Position numbers and translations under genes: made by a program
Shown: piece after piece, positions 53,382 to 62,031 of the stretch
Numbering within the stretch: the first letter of the stretch is position 1
How the letters are laid out: every line of letters starts with the position of its first letter
The notes under the pieces: generated by a model
Seen by the model: the letters and a program-made list of their open reading frames with translations, nothing else
Database searches by the model: none
What the model was told of the DNA's origin: nothing
Assembly (NCBI GenBank): GCA_965213595.1
Contig: CBDBZO010000006.1
Location: 3,100,001 to 3,164,000, forward strand
Source: JBCCFC01 sp965213595
GTDB taxonomy: Bacteria > Chloroflexota > Anaerolineae > Caldilineales > Caldilineaceae
Length of the DNA stretch: 64,000 nucleotides
Direction of reading: 5' to 3'

Positions 53382-54013
53382 AAATCGTCATTTGTGATGA
53401 CCAAGCGATTGTGCGCGACGGGCTGGCCATGCTGCTCAAGCTGGATCGGAAGATCGAAGTGGTGGGTCTGGCCCAGGATGGCCTGGAAGCCATCGAGCTG
53501 GTGGAGCAGGAAGCACCAGATTTGGTGCTGATGGATTTAAAGATGCCCGGCGTAAACGGCATCGAAGCCACCCGCCGCATCCGCGCCAGGTATCCACAGA
53601 TAAAGGTGCTTGTTTTGACGACTTACGACGATGACGAGTGGATTTTCGACGCCATTCGCGCAGGCGCGGCGGGCTATCTGCTGAAGGACACGCCCCACGC
53701 CGAGGTCGTAGCGGCGGTGAAGGGGACGGTCGCTGGCGGAGCCTATACGGATCCATCGGTTACGGAGAAGCTGATCCGCGCCGTCGCCGGTCAACAGCCG
53801 CAGCAGGCCACGTTGGTTACGGATAAACTTACCGCCCGCGAGATCGACGTGCTGCGCGTGCTGGCCCGCGGCCTCAACAACGCCACTATTGCCGAAGTGC
53901 TGCACCTCTCCGAGGGGACGGTGCGCAACCACATCAGCGCCATCCTGGCCAAGCTCGACGTCTCCGATCGCACGCAGGCCGCGGTGATAGCCATCAAGCA
54001 CGGTGTAGTTTGA
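53378..54013 (+). CDS. LuxR/NarL-family response regulator
   Basis: 211 residues. Receiver with Asp53 (LVLMDLKMPGVNG) and Lys in GYLLKDTPH, then a C-terminal LuxR helix-turn-helix (LTAREIDVLRVLARGLNNAT, IAEVLHLSEGTVRNHISAIL). It is translationally coupled to the sensor kinase by ATGA overlap. It is the best candidate to bind the two-box operator found at 25140, 32273 and 52006; the dyads, their three-turn spacing and their place before a weak -35 fit an activator working as two dimers. Confidence 0.92.
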   Translation: MKIVICDDQAIVRDGLAMLLKLDRKIEVVGLAQDGLEAIELVEQEAPDLVLMDLKMPGVNGIEATRRIRARYPQIKVLVLTTYDDDEWIFDAIRAGAAGYLLKDTPHAEVVAAVKGTVAGGAYTDPSVTEKLIRAVAGQQPQQATLVTDKLTAREIDVLRVLARGLNNATIAEVLHLSEGTVRNHISAILAKLDVSDRTQAAVIAIKHGVV

Positions 54014-54080
54014 CCTACAGAGCATGACCTTGCCCAGTCGATCCATCTCCGTCAAGCGCGCATTTAACTGCATCGCGTCC

Positions 54081-54111
54081 AAAAAAACCCTGACCGACTT
54101 CGGTCAGGGTT
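54081..54111 (-). terminator. Intrinsic terminator of the radical SAM gene
   Basis: AACCCTGACCG pairs with CGGTCAGGGTT around ACTT. On the minus strand it is followed by a run of T (A7 at 54081-54087 on the plus strand). It lies 28 bp after the gene's stop and also faces the convergent regulator gene. Confidence 0.8.
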
Positions 54112-54138
54112 ATCGCAACATTTCCCTTTTATATAGAT

Positions 54139-55215
54139 TCACCTCAGCACATCGGTCATCACCTTGGCCACCGTTGGCGGGTGCAGCAGCATGTTGGCGT
54201 AGTTCGCGTTCGCCATGGGGCAGGCGCACTCTTTGCGGCGGATGCTGCCGCGCAGCTGCTCCATGGCCTGCCCGCGCCAGACCTGCATGAAGTCGTAGTC
54301 GTGATCGCGGATGTTGCCCGCGGATTCGGCGCGGATGCAGCAGCTCCACAGGTCGCCGTTGGGCGCGATGTGTGCGCTGGCCCAGCCCGCGTAGCAGGGG
54401 ATGACCTGGTCGCGCTCATGGAGGACGCGCTTGGCGAGCTGGTAGTACTGGGCGCGGAAGGCCTGCGTGAAGCGGGCGATGCCCTGGGCCGGGGCCTGTC
54501 GCGCCTGCTGGCTTAGAAAGTCCGCAATCGGGTCGTAATCCTCCGGTCTCGGCGTAATCCCCCAGCCGACGGTGTCCAACTCCACCCGCTCCTCGGCCAC
54601 CTCGGTGATGTAGCTGTCCGGCTTCAGAAATTTGAGCCCCTCCTGAATTTCGCGGAAGCGGTGCGCGTTAAAGCGGCTGATGACCGTGTGCACGGTCAGC
54701 ACCAGATTTTTGTGCTGCTTTTGCAATTCCTTGAGCCGCCGCCACGTCTCCATCGACAGGTCCCAGTTGCCCTCGACGCCGCGGATATCGTCGTGCTCGT
54801 CGCCGATGCCGTCCAGGCTGAGGTTAATGCCGATGCTCGACTTCGGGCACTCGCGGCACATGCGCTCGGTCATGGCGAGCACGCGCTCGGTCAACATGCC
54901 GTTGGTGGGAATCGTGATGACTTCGGGCTGGCACTGCTTATAGCCTTCGATCACTAGATCGTCCAAATCCTTGCGCAGGAAGGGCTCGCCGCCGGTGAAG
55001 GTCATGTAAAAGGGCGATTTGCCCAGGCTGGCAAAGATGCGCGACCACTCATCGACCGAGAGATCGTCATTGGGCTTGCGCCACACGTCGCAGGTGCGGC
55101 ACTTGCTGTTGCAGCGAAAGCTGATGCTGATGACGATGGAAAAGGGCTTGACCTGCGGCCAGCCAAAGCGGCGAAAGGCCCAGTAGGTTGGCAATTTGGG
55201 GATGAGTCCGAGCAT
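54139..55215 (-). CDS. Radical SAM protein with SPASM-like C-terminus
   Basis: 358 residues. The radical SAM cluster motif C-x3-C-x2-C is Cys35, Cys39 and Cys42 in ISFRCNSKCRTC. It is followed by MTFTGGEPFLR (GGE, SAM-binding), IPTNGML and LSLDG. A C-terminal set of Cys (VIPCYAGW, WSCCIRAE, ECACPMANANY) fits an auxiliary Fe-S (SPASM-type) domain. Such proteins modify peptides, lipids or cofactors. The opening resembles MoaA/hopanoid-associated HpnH-like enzymes, but no pathway is clear. A single gene with its own terminator. Confidence 0.88.
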   Translation of the reverse strand: MLGLIPKLPTYWAFRRFGWPQVKPFSIVISISFRCNSKCRTCDVWRKPNDDLSVDEWSRIFASLGKSPFYMTFTGGEPFLRKDLDDLVIEGYKQCQPEVITIPTNGMLTERVLAMTERMCRECPKSSIGINLSLDGIGDEHDDIRGVEGNWDLSMETWRRLKELQKQHKNLVLTVHTVISRFNAHRFREIQEGLKFLKPDSYITEVAEERVELDTVGWGITPRPEDYDPIADFLSQQARQAPAQGIARFTQAFRAQYYQLAKRVLHERDQVIPCYAGWASAHIAPNGDLWSCCIRAESAGNIRDHDYDFMQVWRGQAMEQLRGSIRRKECACPMANANYANMLLHPPTVAKVMTDVLR

Positions 55216-55335
55216 AAAATTTCCGGTGAACGCGAATTTTTCAAAATAATTTCATAAAAATTATACAGCATGATTTTGAAAATTGCGATATAATGAGGTT
55301 AACGATTCGCACTGAGGAAAGCAGAGGTGAGCGAT

Positions 55336-56103
55336 ATGCCGACACCGTTTCCAGGGATGGATCCCTATTTGGAACAGCCGGGCGTTTGGAATCAAGTTCA
55401 TTCTGATCTAATTGTCGATATTAGAAGACGCCTGGTGCCGATGCTGCGCCCTACTTATCACGTTACAATCGAGCAGCGCATCTATCTGACACTGCTGCCG
55501 CCCGATGCCCAGCTTGTCGGACTGCCCGACGCGCTAATCATCGACGAAGCGGCGATGGCTCCCCTTGCTGCGGGTACGGCTGTTGCAGAACCCACCGAGA
55601 TTGGCACGCTGCCCGCGCTGGAGGAAGTCAGAGAGCGCTACTTGGAAGTGCGGCTGACGGAGACGCGCGAGGTCGTGACGGTGATTGAGATTTTATCGCC
55701 CACCAACAAAGTTTACGCGGATGGACGCCAAAAATACCTCAACAAGCGCGAGAAGGTGTTGTCTAGCCAGAACAGTCTTGTCGAAATCGATCTGCTGCGT
55801 GCGGGCGAGCCGATGCCGATGCCGATGTACGCCTCGCGGCAGACGGACTATCGCGTCATTGTTAGTCGAAGCTGGCAGCGCCCCTACGCTGCATTTTATC
55901 TATTTGACCTGCGTGAAGCAATTCCTGATTTCTACATTCCGCTGCGGCGCAACGAGCCGGAACCGGTGCTACCGCTCAACCAGATTCTGCACGACGTGTA
56001 TGATGAGGGCGGCTACGACCTGATCGTCAACTACAGCCGCGAGGCGATTCCGCCGCTTGTTGAAGATCAGGCTGCTTGGGCCACGGAATTGACGGCGCGC
56101 TAG
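55336..56103 (+). CDS. DUF4058 family protein
   Basis: 255 residues from ATG 55336 (GAGGTG upstream); the frame can start at GTG 55327. The family opening is MPTPFPGMDPYLEQPGVWNQ, followed by VTVIEILSPTNKV and DYRVIVSR-like strands. DUF4058 proteins are mostly from cyanobacteria, planctomycetes and Chloroflexota, and have a nuclease-like core pattern (E-x-L-S-P-x-N-K) reminiscent of PD-(D/E)XK folds. This is suggestive only; no activity is established. It overlaps the convergent MarC stop by four bases. Confidence 0.85.
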   Translation: MPTPFPGMDPYLEQPGVWNQVHSDLIVDIRRRLVPMLRPTYHVTIEQRIYLTLLPPDAQLVGLPDALIIDEAAMAPLAAGTAVAEPTEIGTLPALEEVRERYLEVRLTETREVVTVIEILSPTNKVYADGRQKYLNKREKVLSSQNSLVEIDLLRAGEPMPMPMYASRQTDYRVIVSRSWQRPYAAFYLFDLREAIPDFYIPLRRNEPEPVLPLNQILHDVYDEGGYDLIVNYSREAIPPLVEDQAAWATELTAR

Positions 56104-56723
56104 CCAGCCAAATTGCGCACGTAGATCGCAATACCATCCAGCAGCATCTGCACCGCGACCAGGATCAGCAGCATCCCCATTAGCCGCTCGACGGCGCGCA
56201 GCCCCCGCGGCCCCACAAAGCGCGTGATGTAGGGCGAGGCGACGAGAATGATCGTCGCCAGGCTCCACGCCAGCAGCAGCGCCAGCACCCATTCGAGCAG
56301 CAGCCCCGGCTGCGACGAGCCCAGCAGCAGCAGCAGCGCAATCGTCGACGGCCCGGCGATCAGCGGAATCGCCAGCGGCACGATAAATGGGTCGCTCTCG
56401 ACTTCTTCATCCGAGCCACCGCGTCGCCCCGGAAAGACCATGCGCAGCGCGATGATAAAGAGCAGCACCCCGCCCGAAATGCTCAACGACGGCTGCCCCA
56501 GCCCCAGAAAATTCAGAATTCGATTCCCCGCCAGCAAAAAGACCAGTAGAATCGCCAGCGCGAAGATCAACTCGCGCGCAATGATGCGCGTGCGCTGTCG
56601 CGTGGGAAAGGGCTGAAGGATCGACTGGAAGATGGGCACGTTGCCCAGAGGGTCCATGATGAAGAAGAGCGTGGCCGCGGCGGAAAGCACGCTGGCCCAA
56701 GCAATGGTGGAGAGTGTGTTCAT
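56100..56723 (-). CDS. MarC-family integral membrane protein
   Basis: 207 residues, the normal family length. Six membrane helices are expected. The first holds AATLFFIMDPLGNVPIF, with the D-P-x-G-N-x-P family motif, and FGLGQPSLSISGGVLLF-like sequence follows. VPLAIPLIAGPSTIALLLLL is the second motif (P-L-A-x-P-x-x-A-G-P), starting the second half of the internal repeat. MarC proteins have no proven substrate; older links to antibiotic resistance were withdrawn. Inner membrane. Confidence 0.9.
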   Translation of the reverse strand: MNTLSTIAWASVLSAAATLFFIMDPLGNVPIFQSILQPFPTRQRTRIIARELIFALAILLVFLLAGNRILNFLGLGQPSLSISGGVLLFIIALRMVFPGRRGGSDEEVESDPFIVPLAIPLIAGPSTIALLLLLGSSQPGLLLEWVLALLLAWSLATIILVASPYITRFVGPRGLRAVERLMGMLLILVAVQMLLDGIAIYVRNLAG

Positions 56724-56735
56724 TGGTCAAAGAAC

Positions 56736-56760
56736 AGCCCGCCTCTTGAGGAGACGGGCT
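56736..56760. terminator. Short hairpin between marC-like and vapC-like genes
   Basis: AGCCCGCCTC pairs with GAGACGGGCT (one mismatch) around TTGAG. It could end the toxin-antitoxin transcript on the minus strand; there is only a weak U-run. Confidence 0.4.
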
Positions 56761-56817
56761 GAGTCGACTAAATCAGGATTTTGCTGGATACGACAACTTT
56801 GTTTCAAGAGGGCTAGG

Positions 56818-57261
56818 CTACCCTGGGTTGCTGATTTCGATTCCTTCCGCTGCTACAGCACGCAGCAATTGTCGATCTCCTGAAACAAACGTGATATTCA
56901 CTTCTGCTTTCCGTTGGGTTAACATCGCCGACGCCGCTTGGATCGCATCGTATCCTTTGAGTGGTTGACGTTGAACCAACTTCACAGCAAGCTCAATTGT
57001 TTCGGCATCAACCTGATGGCTAACAAATTTCTGCTGACGAAGAGCGCTCTCCAATTCAAGAATCGTTTTTCTTACAAATGTCTTGCCAAATGGCCCATCA
57101 CGCTGCATCTGTGAAAGCGCGGCAGCGACTTCAGCAAGAGAGATATTTGCAACGATAAGTATTGATTCTGCATCGTCCACGATTTGGCGAACGCCGATAC
57201 TACCTGGTTCCAAGACATAGTACTTGACGAGAGCACTGCTGTCCAAGAAATACGCGCTCAT
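56818..57261 (-). CDS. PIN-domain VapC-like toxin
   Basis: 147 residues. PIN-domain acidic residues are visible: Asp7 in YFLDSSALVKYY, Glu in ISLAEVAAAL, Asp in GYDAIQAASAM and Asp in VSGDRQLL. Such proteins are Mg2+-dependent RNases that cut tRNA or rRNA. The start overlaps the antitoxin stop as ATGA, the normal antitoxin-first order. The last residues read IEISNPG. Confidence 0.88.
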   Translation of the reverse strand: MSAYFLDSSALVKYYVLEPGSIGVRQIVDDAESILIVANISLAEVAAALSQMQRDGPFGKTFVRKTILELESALRQQKFVSHQVDAETIELAVKLVQRQPLKGYDAIQAASAMLTQRKAEVNITFVSGDRQLLRAVAAEGIEISNPG

Positions 57262-57596
57262 CGGCGGTTCTCGCTGATTAAACGTGATACTTCAGAATCG
57301 GGAAAGTAAAAGGAGTTTCGTTCGTCGAGGTGCTGCTGCTTTTCTTCCTCGGTTAAATCTTCCCAGCGTTCTTTGCCTGGTCTTTCCCAGACGCTTGCTG
57401 ATTCAATCAAGTTTGCCGCCTTTAACCGACGAAGAATCTCCTCGCGCGACGGCTCTGCGGCCACAGCCTTCGCAGATAAAAACACGTTATCCAACTCCCG
57501 CTCGAGTGCTTGCGTCACCACTTCAGCGACCGGGCGACCCGTGCCTTCAATTTTTGTGATTAACTCATCGGGTACTTCGACAGTTAGAACAGCCAT
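57258..57596 (-). CDS. VapB-like antitoxin
   Basis: 112 residues from ATG 57596 with GAAGG upstream (the frame could start at TTG 57608). The N-terminus MAVLTVEVPDELITKIEGTG is of the ribbon-helix-helix/UPF type that binds DNA. The C-terminal tail (WEDLTEEEKQQHLDERNSFY) is acidic and would wrap the toxin. It partners the PIN protein through the four-base overlap. It probably represses its own operon; no operator dyad was recognised upstream. Confidence 0.75.
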   Translation of the reverse strand: MAVLTVEVPDELITKIEGTGRPVAEVVTQALERELDNVFLSAKAVAAEPSREEILRRLKAANLIESASVWERPGKERWEDLTEEEKQQHLDERNSFYFPDSEVSRLISENRR

Positions 57597-57614
57597 CTTT
57601 GCCTTCAAAATTTC

Positions 57615-57872
57615 TTATGCCGCCATCGCCAATTTCGGAAACGTGATGCTAACGACGGGTTTGGGCAGCGGATGCGTCTCTGACCATTGAAAAGCGGGCT
57701 GTACCAAATCCTCAACTTGCTGTGCTACATCCCAGCCCAGAACAGCGTTGCCGCAGTTGCCGCACAGAGCAGCAGGTACACCAATCACCGTTACGACAAC
57801 ACCTCCACGACGAAAAATTTGTGTTGCCATACCGTTGCTATCTATGGGCTCACCACAGATTGAACACGTCAC
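57615..57872 (-). CDS. YgiT-type zinc finger protein
   Basis: 85 residues. Two C-x-x-C pairs, CSICGEP and CGNCGNAV, form a single zinc site as in the N-terminal half of MqsA antitoxins; the DNA-binding half is absent. Free-standing members of this family often neighbour a DUF4258-type toxin, but none is next to it here, only the VapBC-like pair 19 bp downstream. It starts three bases after the stop of the B12-radical SAM gene and is probably co-transcribed. Confidence 0.8.
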   Translation of the reverse strand: MTCSICGEPIDSNGMATQIFRRGGVVVTVIGVPAALCGNCGNAVLGWDVAQQVEDLVQPAFQWSETHPLPKPVVSITFPKLAMAA

Positions 57873-57875
57873 AAC

Positions 57876-59366
57876 CTACGCCGCCACCCGCTCCCGCGAC
57901 CCGCCAACCGCATCCACCACCTCGGACTGATCTTGGCTGCCGATAAAGAAGCGCTTGGCCTGCGCAATCGTGTTGGGCAGGTTGGTCCAGTTTTCCTTAA
58001 AGGTCATCTTTTCCCAGACGCGCTCGGGGCGGTAGAGGTAGAAGCGGCGGTAGGCATCGCGCCACTTTTTGAGCACGAGATCGGGATCGTACTGGCCATC
58101 GTGCATGGTGAAGCGCGACTTTTGCTCGTGGATGGCAAAATCCGTCCAGTTGTCGGCAAAGACCTCGCCGCCCTCCATGATCACGTCGTACATCGTCGTG
58201 CCGGGGAAGGGCGCGGCCAGCAGGAAGTTGGCCAGCTTGGGGTCGAGTTCGAGCGCGAGCTGCGTCGTCTTCTCCATGGTCTCTTCGGTGTCGCCGGGCA
58301 TGCCGTAGATAAAGAAACCCATCGTCTGCAGCCCCGCCGCCTTGGCGTTGGCAAAGGCCTCGCGCACCTGATCGAGCGTCTGCCCCTTGCGGATCACGTT
58401 GCGCAACATGTCCGGATCGCCATTCTCCACGCCAAAGCCCACGCGCTTGCAGCCCGCGGCCTTCATAAGCTGAAAGAGTTCCAAGTCGGTGTGGTTGACC
58501 TTCATGCCGTGAACCGTTACCCAGGGCACAGTGTTGAGCCCCTCCGCAATCAAGCGGCGGCAGAGCTCCTTGGCGCGCGGCAGCTTAAGGTTCCAGATGT
58601 CGTCGGTCATGCCGATTTCCGTCGCACCCAGGCCGTGGACGAGCCAGCGCCACTCCTGCACAATGCTCTCGACGGAGCGCGCGCGCCAAGTGTCGCCGGT
58701 GACGGGCTTGGAGCAGAAGGTGCATTTGTACGGGCAGCCGCGCGAAGTCAAAATGGTAAAGCTGCGCGCGTTCACGTCGAGCCCGTCGGTCAGCGGCTGT
58801 AAATTGGTGTAGCGCTCGATCTTGAACAAATCATGCGCCGGGAAGGGCAGCGCGTCCAAATCGGGAATCATCGGGCTTTCGGGGCTGGCGACGATTTCCT
58901 CGCGGCCGTCGACCACGCGCTTGAAGTGAATGCCCGGAATCACGCCCGGCTCCTGGCCCGCCTCCAGCGTGTTGATCAGCTCCAGGAACGAATACTCCGC
59001 CTCCCCCTTGAAGACGTAGTCGACGTAGGCGTCGTGCGGTGCTTCGAGCGACTCCATCGGCATAATCGTCAGGTGCGGCCCGCCGAGCACGGTGATCAGC
59101 CCGCGCGCCTTGCACAGCTCGGCCATCTCCCACGCCTCGGGCATCAGCGGCGTTGTCGCCGTCACGCCGATCATCTGGTAGGGTCGCCCCTCGCTTTCCG
59201 CTTGGTCCAGGTAGTAATCGACGCCCACATCTTCAACGGCGGCGTCAAAGATCATCGTTTCGTGGCCGCCTTCGCGCAGCACGCCGGCAAGGTAGCCCAG
59301 GCCCAGCGGGATATGTTTGCGGGCGCTCCAGACTTTGGCTTCGGGGCTGGCTAGAATAATTCGCAT
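57876..59366 (-). CDS. B12-binding radical SAM protein 1
   Basis: 496 residues. The N-terminal B12-binding-like Rossmann domain reads IPLGLGYLAGVLREGG, TATTPLMPEAWEMAELC and VLGGPHLTIMPME. The radical SAM motif is C-x3-C-x2-C at about residues 211-218 (SRGCPYKCTFCSKPV), with VGFGVENGDPDML and MGFFIYGMPGDTEE in the barrel. This class (BchE-like) methylates or rearranges unactivated carbons or makes C-S bonds. A second member lies 1 kb upstream. No biosynthetic partner identifies the product. Confidence 0.92.
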   Translation of the reverse strand: MRIILASPEAKVWSARKHIPLGLGYLAGVLREGGHETMIFDAAVEDVGVDYYLDQAESEGRPYQMIGVTATTPLMPEAWEMAELCKARGLITVLGGPHLTIMPMESLEAPHDAYVDYVFKGEAEYSFLELINTLEAGQEPGVIPGIHFKRVVDGREEIVASPESPMIPDLDALPFPAHDLFKIERYTNLQPLTDGLDVNARSFTILTSRGCPYKCTFCSKPVTGDTWRARSVESIVQEWRWLVHGLGATEIGMTDDIWNLKLPRAKELCRRLIAEGLNTVPWVTVHGMKVNHTDLELFQLMKAAGCKRVGFGVENGDPDMLRNVIRKGQTLDQVREAFANAKAAGLQTMGFFIYGMPGDTEETMEKTTQLALELDPKLANFLLAAPFPGTTMYDVIMEGGEVFADNWTDFAIHEQKSRFTMHDGQYDPDLVLKKWRDAYRRFYLYRPERVWEKMTFKENWTNLPNTIAQAKRFFIGSQDQSEVVDAVGGSRERVAA

Positions 59367-59428
59367 GAAAACCTCAAAAGAATAAAGATTAAAGATTGGG
59401 TCGTGGAGTTATCTCCACGCAGCAATCT

Positions 59429-59860
59429 TTACTTGTCTACCTGCGTGCTGATGTTTTGGGCAATTGAATTTAGCTTATCACGCGCCGGGGGGGAATGAAA
59501 ATAGCGTTCAGGAAAGGTGAAACCGAAGCCGTCGCTACGGTAACGCGGGATGACGTGTAGATGAACGTGAAAAACTTCCTGCCCCGCCGCTTCGCCGTCG
59601 GCTAGGAACAAATTAACGCCCTCGCAGCGAACCTCGCTGTGTCGAATCGCCGACGCAATCTTTTGCCCAATGCGCATCAGGTGCGCGCCATCTTCGGACG
59701 CTAAATCGGCGAGATAAGTGGCGTGGCGGTTGGGTATCACCAGCACGTGACCTGCGTTGACCGGCTGAATGTCCATAAACGCCGCACACTGCTCGTCGCG
59801 GTAAACAAAACTGACTTCACCTTGGCCCGCTAAAATTTGACAGAAGATGCATTCGCTCAT
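59429..59860 (-). CDS. HIT-family hydrolase
   Basis: 143 residues. The histidine triad H-x-H-x-H is His98, His100 and His102 in FHVHLHVIPRY. Cys4 and Cys7 (SECIFCQIL) and GHVLVIPNRHATYLADL are also typical. HIT proteins cleave nucleoside phosphates such as AMP-lysine, AMP-NH2 or Ap4A. The start overlaps the DUF2442 stop by ATGA, so coupling is likely. It lies between two B12-radical SAM genes in one long leftward run. Confidence 0.92.
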   Translation of the reverse strand: MSECIFCQILAGQGEVSFVYRDEQCAAFMDIQPVNAGHVLVIPNRHATYLADLASEDGAHLMRIGQKIASAIRHSEVRCEGVNLFLADGEAAGQEVFHVHLHVIPRYRSDGFGFTFPERYFHSPPARDKLNSIAQNISTQVDK

Positions 59861-60177
59861 TGGTTTGCCGAACAGCTTTGCCTAGCGGATAGCCAGCGCT
59901 CAAGAGAGGACCGCGATTCACGGCTAGGCGTGCCGGTGAGTAGTGCAACCACTGGAATCAACTCATCTAGCGCTTCCCAAAAGATAATGTCTCGCTCGCT
60001 CTCATCTTCAAAGATGCACCAGTCGCTTCGTTCTGAGTCACTAGCGTGCAGAAGACGAGGATACCAAGCGATAGGGATAGAGACAGAGCGTCCATCTTCC
60101 ATTGCGACAGATACCTCATTACCATTAAAACTAATGTTTTTAACTCGTGGCTGAACGTCAATCGTTGCAATGCTCAT
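59857..60177 (-). CDS. DUF2442 protein
   Basis: 106 residues from ATG 60177 with GGAGATG upstream. Family marks are VKNISFNGNEVSVAMEDGRS and VSIPIAWYPRLLHAS, then DIIFWEALDELI. DUF2442 proteins regularly pair with DUF4160 proteins, as here (20-bp overlap), and are suspected type II toxin-antitoxin or adaptor partners; neither activity is proven. The C-terminal 30 residues (RESRSSLERWLSARQ) are a charged helix. Confidence 0.82.
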   Translation of the reverse strand: MSIATIDVQPRVKNISFNGNEVSVAMEDGRSVSIPIAWYPRLLHASDSERSDWCIFEDESERDIIFWEALDELIPVVALLTGTPSRESRSSLERWLSARQSCSANQ

Positions 60178-60403
60178 TCCACATCTCCAGAAATTGCGCT
60201 CGGTTCTGCTCGACAATACGACGCGCATTGCGCAACTCACTCAAATTTAGCCCACGGCTTCGTTCCAGTTCTATTGGTTCGAGCCAAAACTTTACGCTTG
60301 GTGCTCGACGTTCCTTGCCTTTGGCCAGATGAATGCGTGGCGGCTCAATGCAGTCATACGAAACAAAATAGCACATAAAGCCGCCGATGCGGGTCGTCGG
60401 CAT
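60158..60403 (-). CDS. DUF4160 protein
   Basis: 81 residues, the standard size. The family opening is MPTTRIGGFMCYFVSYDCIE, with PPRIHLAKGKERRAPSVKFW and LNLSELRNARRIVEQN after it. DUF4160 is paired with DUF2442 in many genomes. It overlaps its partner by 20 bp. It follows B12-radical SAM gene 2 by five bases, so these genes may share a transcript. Confidence 0.82.
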   Translation of the reverse strand: MPTTRIGGFMCYFVSYDCIEPPRIHLAKGKERRAPSVKFWLEPIELERSRGLNLSELRNARRIVEQNRAQFLEMWNEHCND

Positions 60404-60408
60404 TTTCT

Positions 60409-61962
60409 CTAAATCGCCCCCTCGGCCTCCATTTGCTTGCGCAGACCCGTCTTTTCCTTCTTGGGCAGGAAGGTGTTCATGGCGATGCGCACGTTGCGCG
60501 GCAGGTTGAGCCAGAAATCCTTGGTCTTGGCGCGGCGGATGATCGGCGAAGGGCGCAGGTAAAATTGGCGGTAGGCCTTGCGATACATCTCCTCGACCAG
60601 CTCCGCCGTCATCTCGCCCATTTCGTAGCGCGCCTGCTGCTGGAAGAAGACGTAATCCTCCCAGTCGTTGATCAAAAAGCGCCCCTGCCGCTTCACGATT
60701 TCGTAGACCTTTGTGCCCGGATAGGGCGTCATCATCGAGAAGTTGGCGATAATGGGATCGAGCTCAATCGCAAAATCAATCGTCTTTTGCATCGATTCGC
60801 GCGTCTCGCCGGGCAGGCCGATGATCATAAAGGCAATCGTCTCCAGCCCCACCTCCTTGGCGTTCTTAAAGGCCGCGCGAATCTGGTCGTGGGTGACCTT
60901 CTTGTCGATCGTCTTGAGAATCTCCTCGTCGCCCGTCTCCACGCCAAAGGCCGTGCGCTTGAGCCCCGCCTGCTTGAGCAGCGACAGCAACTCCTTCGAC
61001 GCCAGGTTGGCGCGGATCCCGTTGACAAAAATCCAGGGCACGTGATTGAGCTTGTTCTCGATTAGCAGATGGGCCAGCGACTCCAGCCGCTTGACGCGAA
61101 TGTTCGCGCTGTCGTCCAGAATGCCGATCTCCTGTGCGCCAAAATCCTCCACCAGGTGTCGCCACTCGGCCAGCACGCTCTCCGGGCTGCGGCTGCGCCA
61201 CTTGATCGGCATAATGCTCTGCGAGCAGAAGGTACAGCGATAAGGGCAGCCGCGCGATGTCATGATGCTAAACGAGCGTGCGCCGTCGACGTGATCGGTG
61301 GCGGGCTGCAGATTGGTGTAGTGCTGCATCTTGAACAGGTGATAGGCGGGCCAGGGCAGCGAATCGAGATCGGCAATCGGCGTGCGGTCGAGTGTGTTGT
61401 GAATGTGACCGTCGCTCGTCTTGTAGGTAATGCCCTGGCAATCCTTAAAGACTTCATTCTCCGGATGCATAAACGCATCGGTGTGATAGTCCGGCTGCTC
61501 CTTCAAATACGCTTCGAGCCGGTTGCAGATGTCGACCCAGCCATCCTCGCCCTCGCCGCGCACGACGATGTCCACGTAGGGCTTTTCGCAGCTCTCCTCC
61601 GGCAGCACGCTCACGTGCGGCCCGCCGAGCACAATCGGGCAGTCGTAGACTTCCTTGATCGACTGCGCCGCGCGCCACGCCTGCTTGACCTGCGGCGTGT
61701 TGGCGGTGATGCCGACAATGTGCGGGCGAAATTCCTGCACAAAATCCGCCACGGACTGCTTCTCCACATCCGCATCAAAGATCACGACTTCGTCGCCGCG
61801 CTTCTCGCTGACGGCGGCCAGGTAGGCCAGGCCGAGGTGCGGCGTCGTTCGCGTGTCAATGGGCAGGCGAAATTTGGGGTTGATGAGTGCTACACGCACG
61901 GGCTGTCCCTCCTGGTAAACTGGAATCGAATCGAACTGGTCGAGGTGACCGTCACTGTCCAA
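60409..61962 (-). CDS. B12-binding radical SAM protein 2
   Basis: 517 residues. The N-terminal B12-binding domain (RVALINPKFRLPIDTRTTPH, GITANTPQVKQAWRAAQSI, IVLGGPHVSVLPEES) precedes the C-x3-C-x2-C motif at about residues 239-246 (SRGCPYRCTFCSQSIMP) and TAFGVETGDEEIL. It has a 15-residue N-terminal lead with no function assigned. It is about 35-40% similar to protein 1 in layout and sequence. The two may act in consecutive steps on one substrate, an inference from their pairing. First gene of the leftward run 61962-56818. Confidence 0.92.
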   Translation of the reverse strand: MDSDGHLDQFDSIPVYQEGQPVRVALINPKFRLPIDTRTTPHLGLAYLAAVSEKRGDEVVIFDADVEKQSVADFVQEFRPHIVGITANTPQVKQAWRAAQSIKEVYDCPIVLGGPHVSVLPEESCEKPYVDIVVRGEGEDGWVDICNRLEAYLKEQPDYHTDAFMHPENEVFKDCQGITYKTSDGHIHNTLDRTPIADLDSLPWPAYHLFKMQHYTNLQPATDHVDGARSFSIMTSRGCPYRCTFCSQSIMPIKWRSRSPESVLAEWRHLVEDFGAQEIGILDDSANIRVKRLESLAHLLIENKLNHVPWIFVNGIRANLASKELLSLLKQAGLKRTAFGVETGDEEILKTIDKKVTHDQIRAAFKNAKEVGLETIAFMIIGLPGETRESMQKTIDFAIELDPIIANFSMMTPYPGTKVYEIVKRQGRFLINDWEDYVFFQQQARYEMGEMTAELVEEMYRKAYRQFYLRPSPIIRRAKTKDFWLNLPRNVRIAMNTFLPKKEKTGLRKQMEAEGAI

Positions 61963-62031
61963 ATTGTTGTGGCTTGCCCAATCGGGTAGTGGACAGTGGT
62001 TGTCACCTTAACCCGGCGATATTTATATTTA

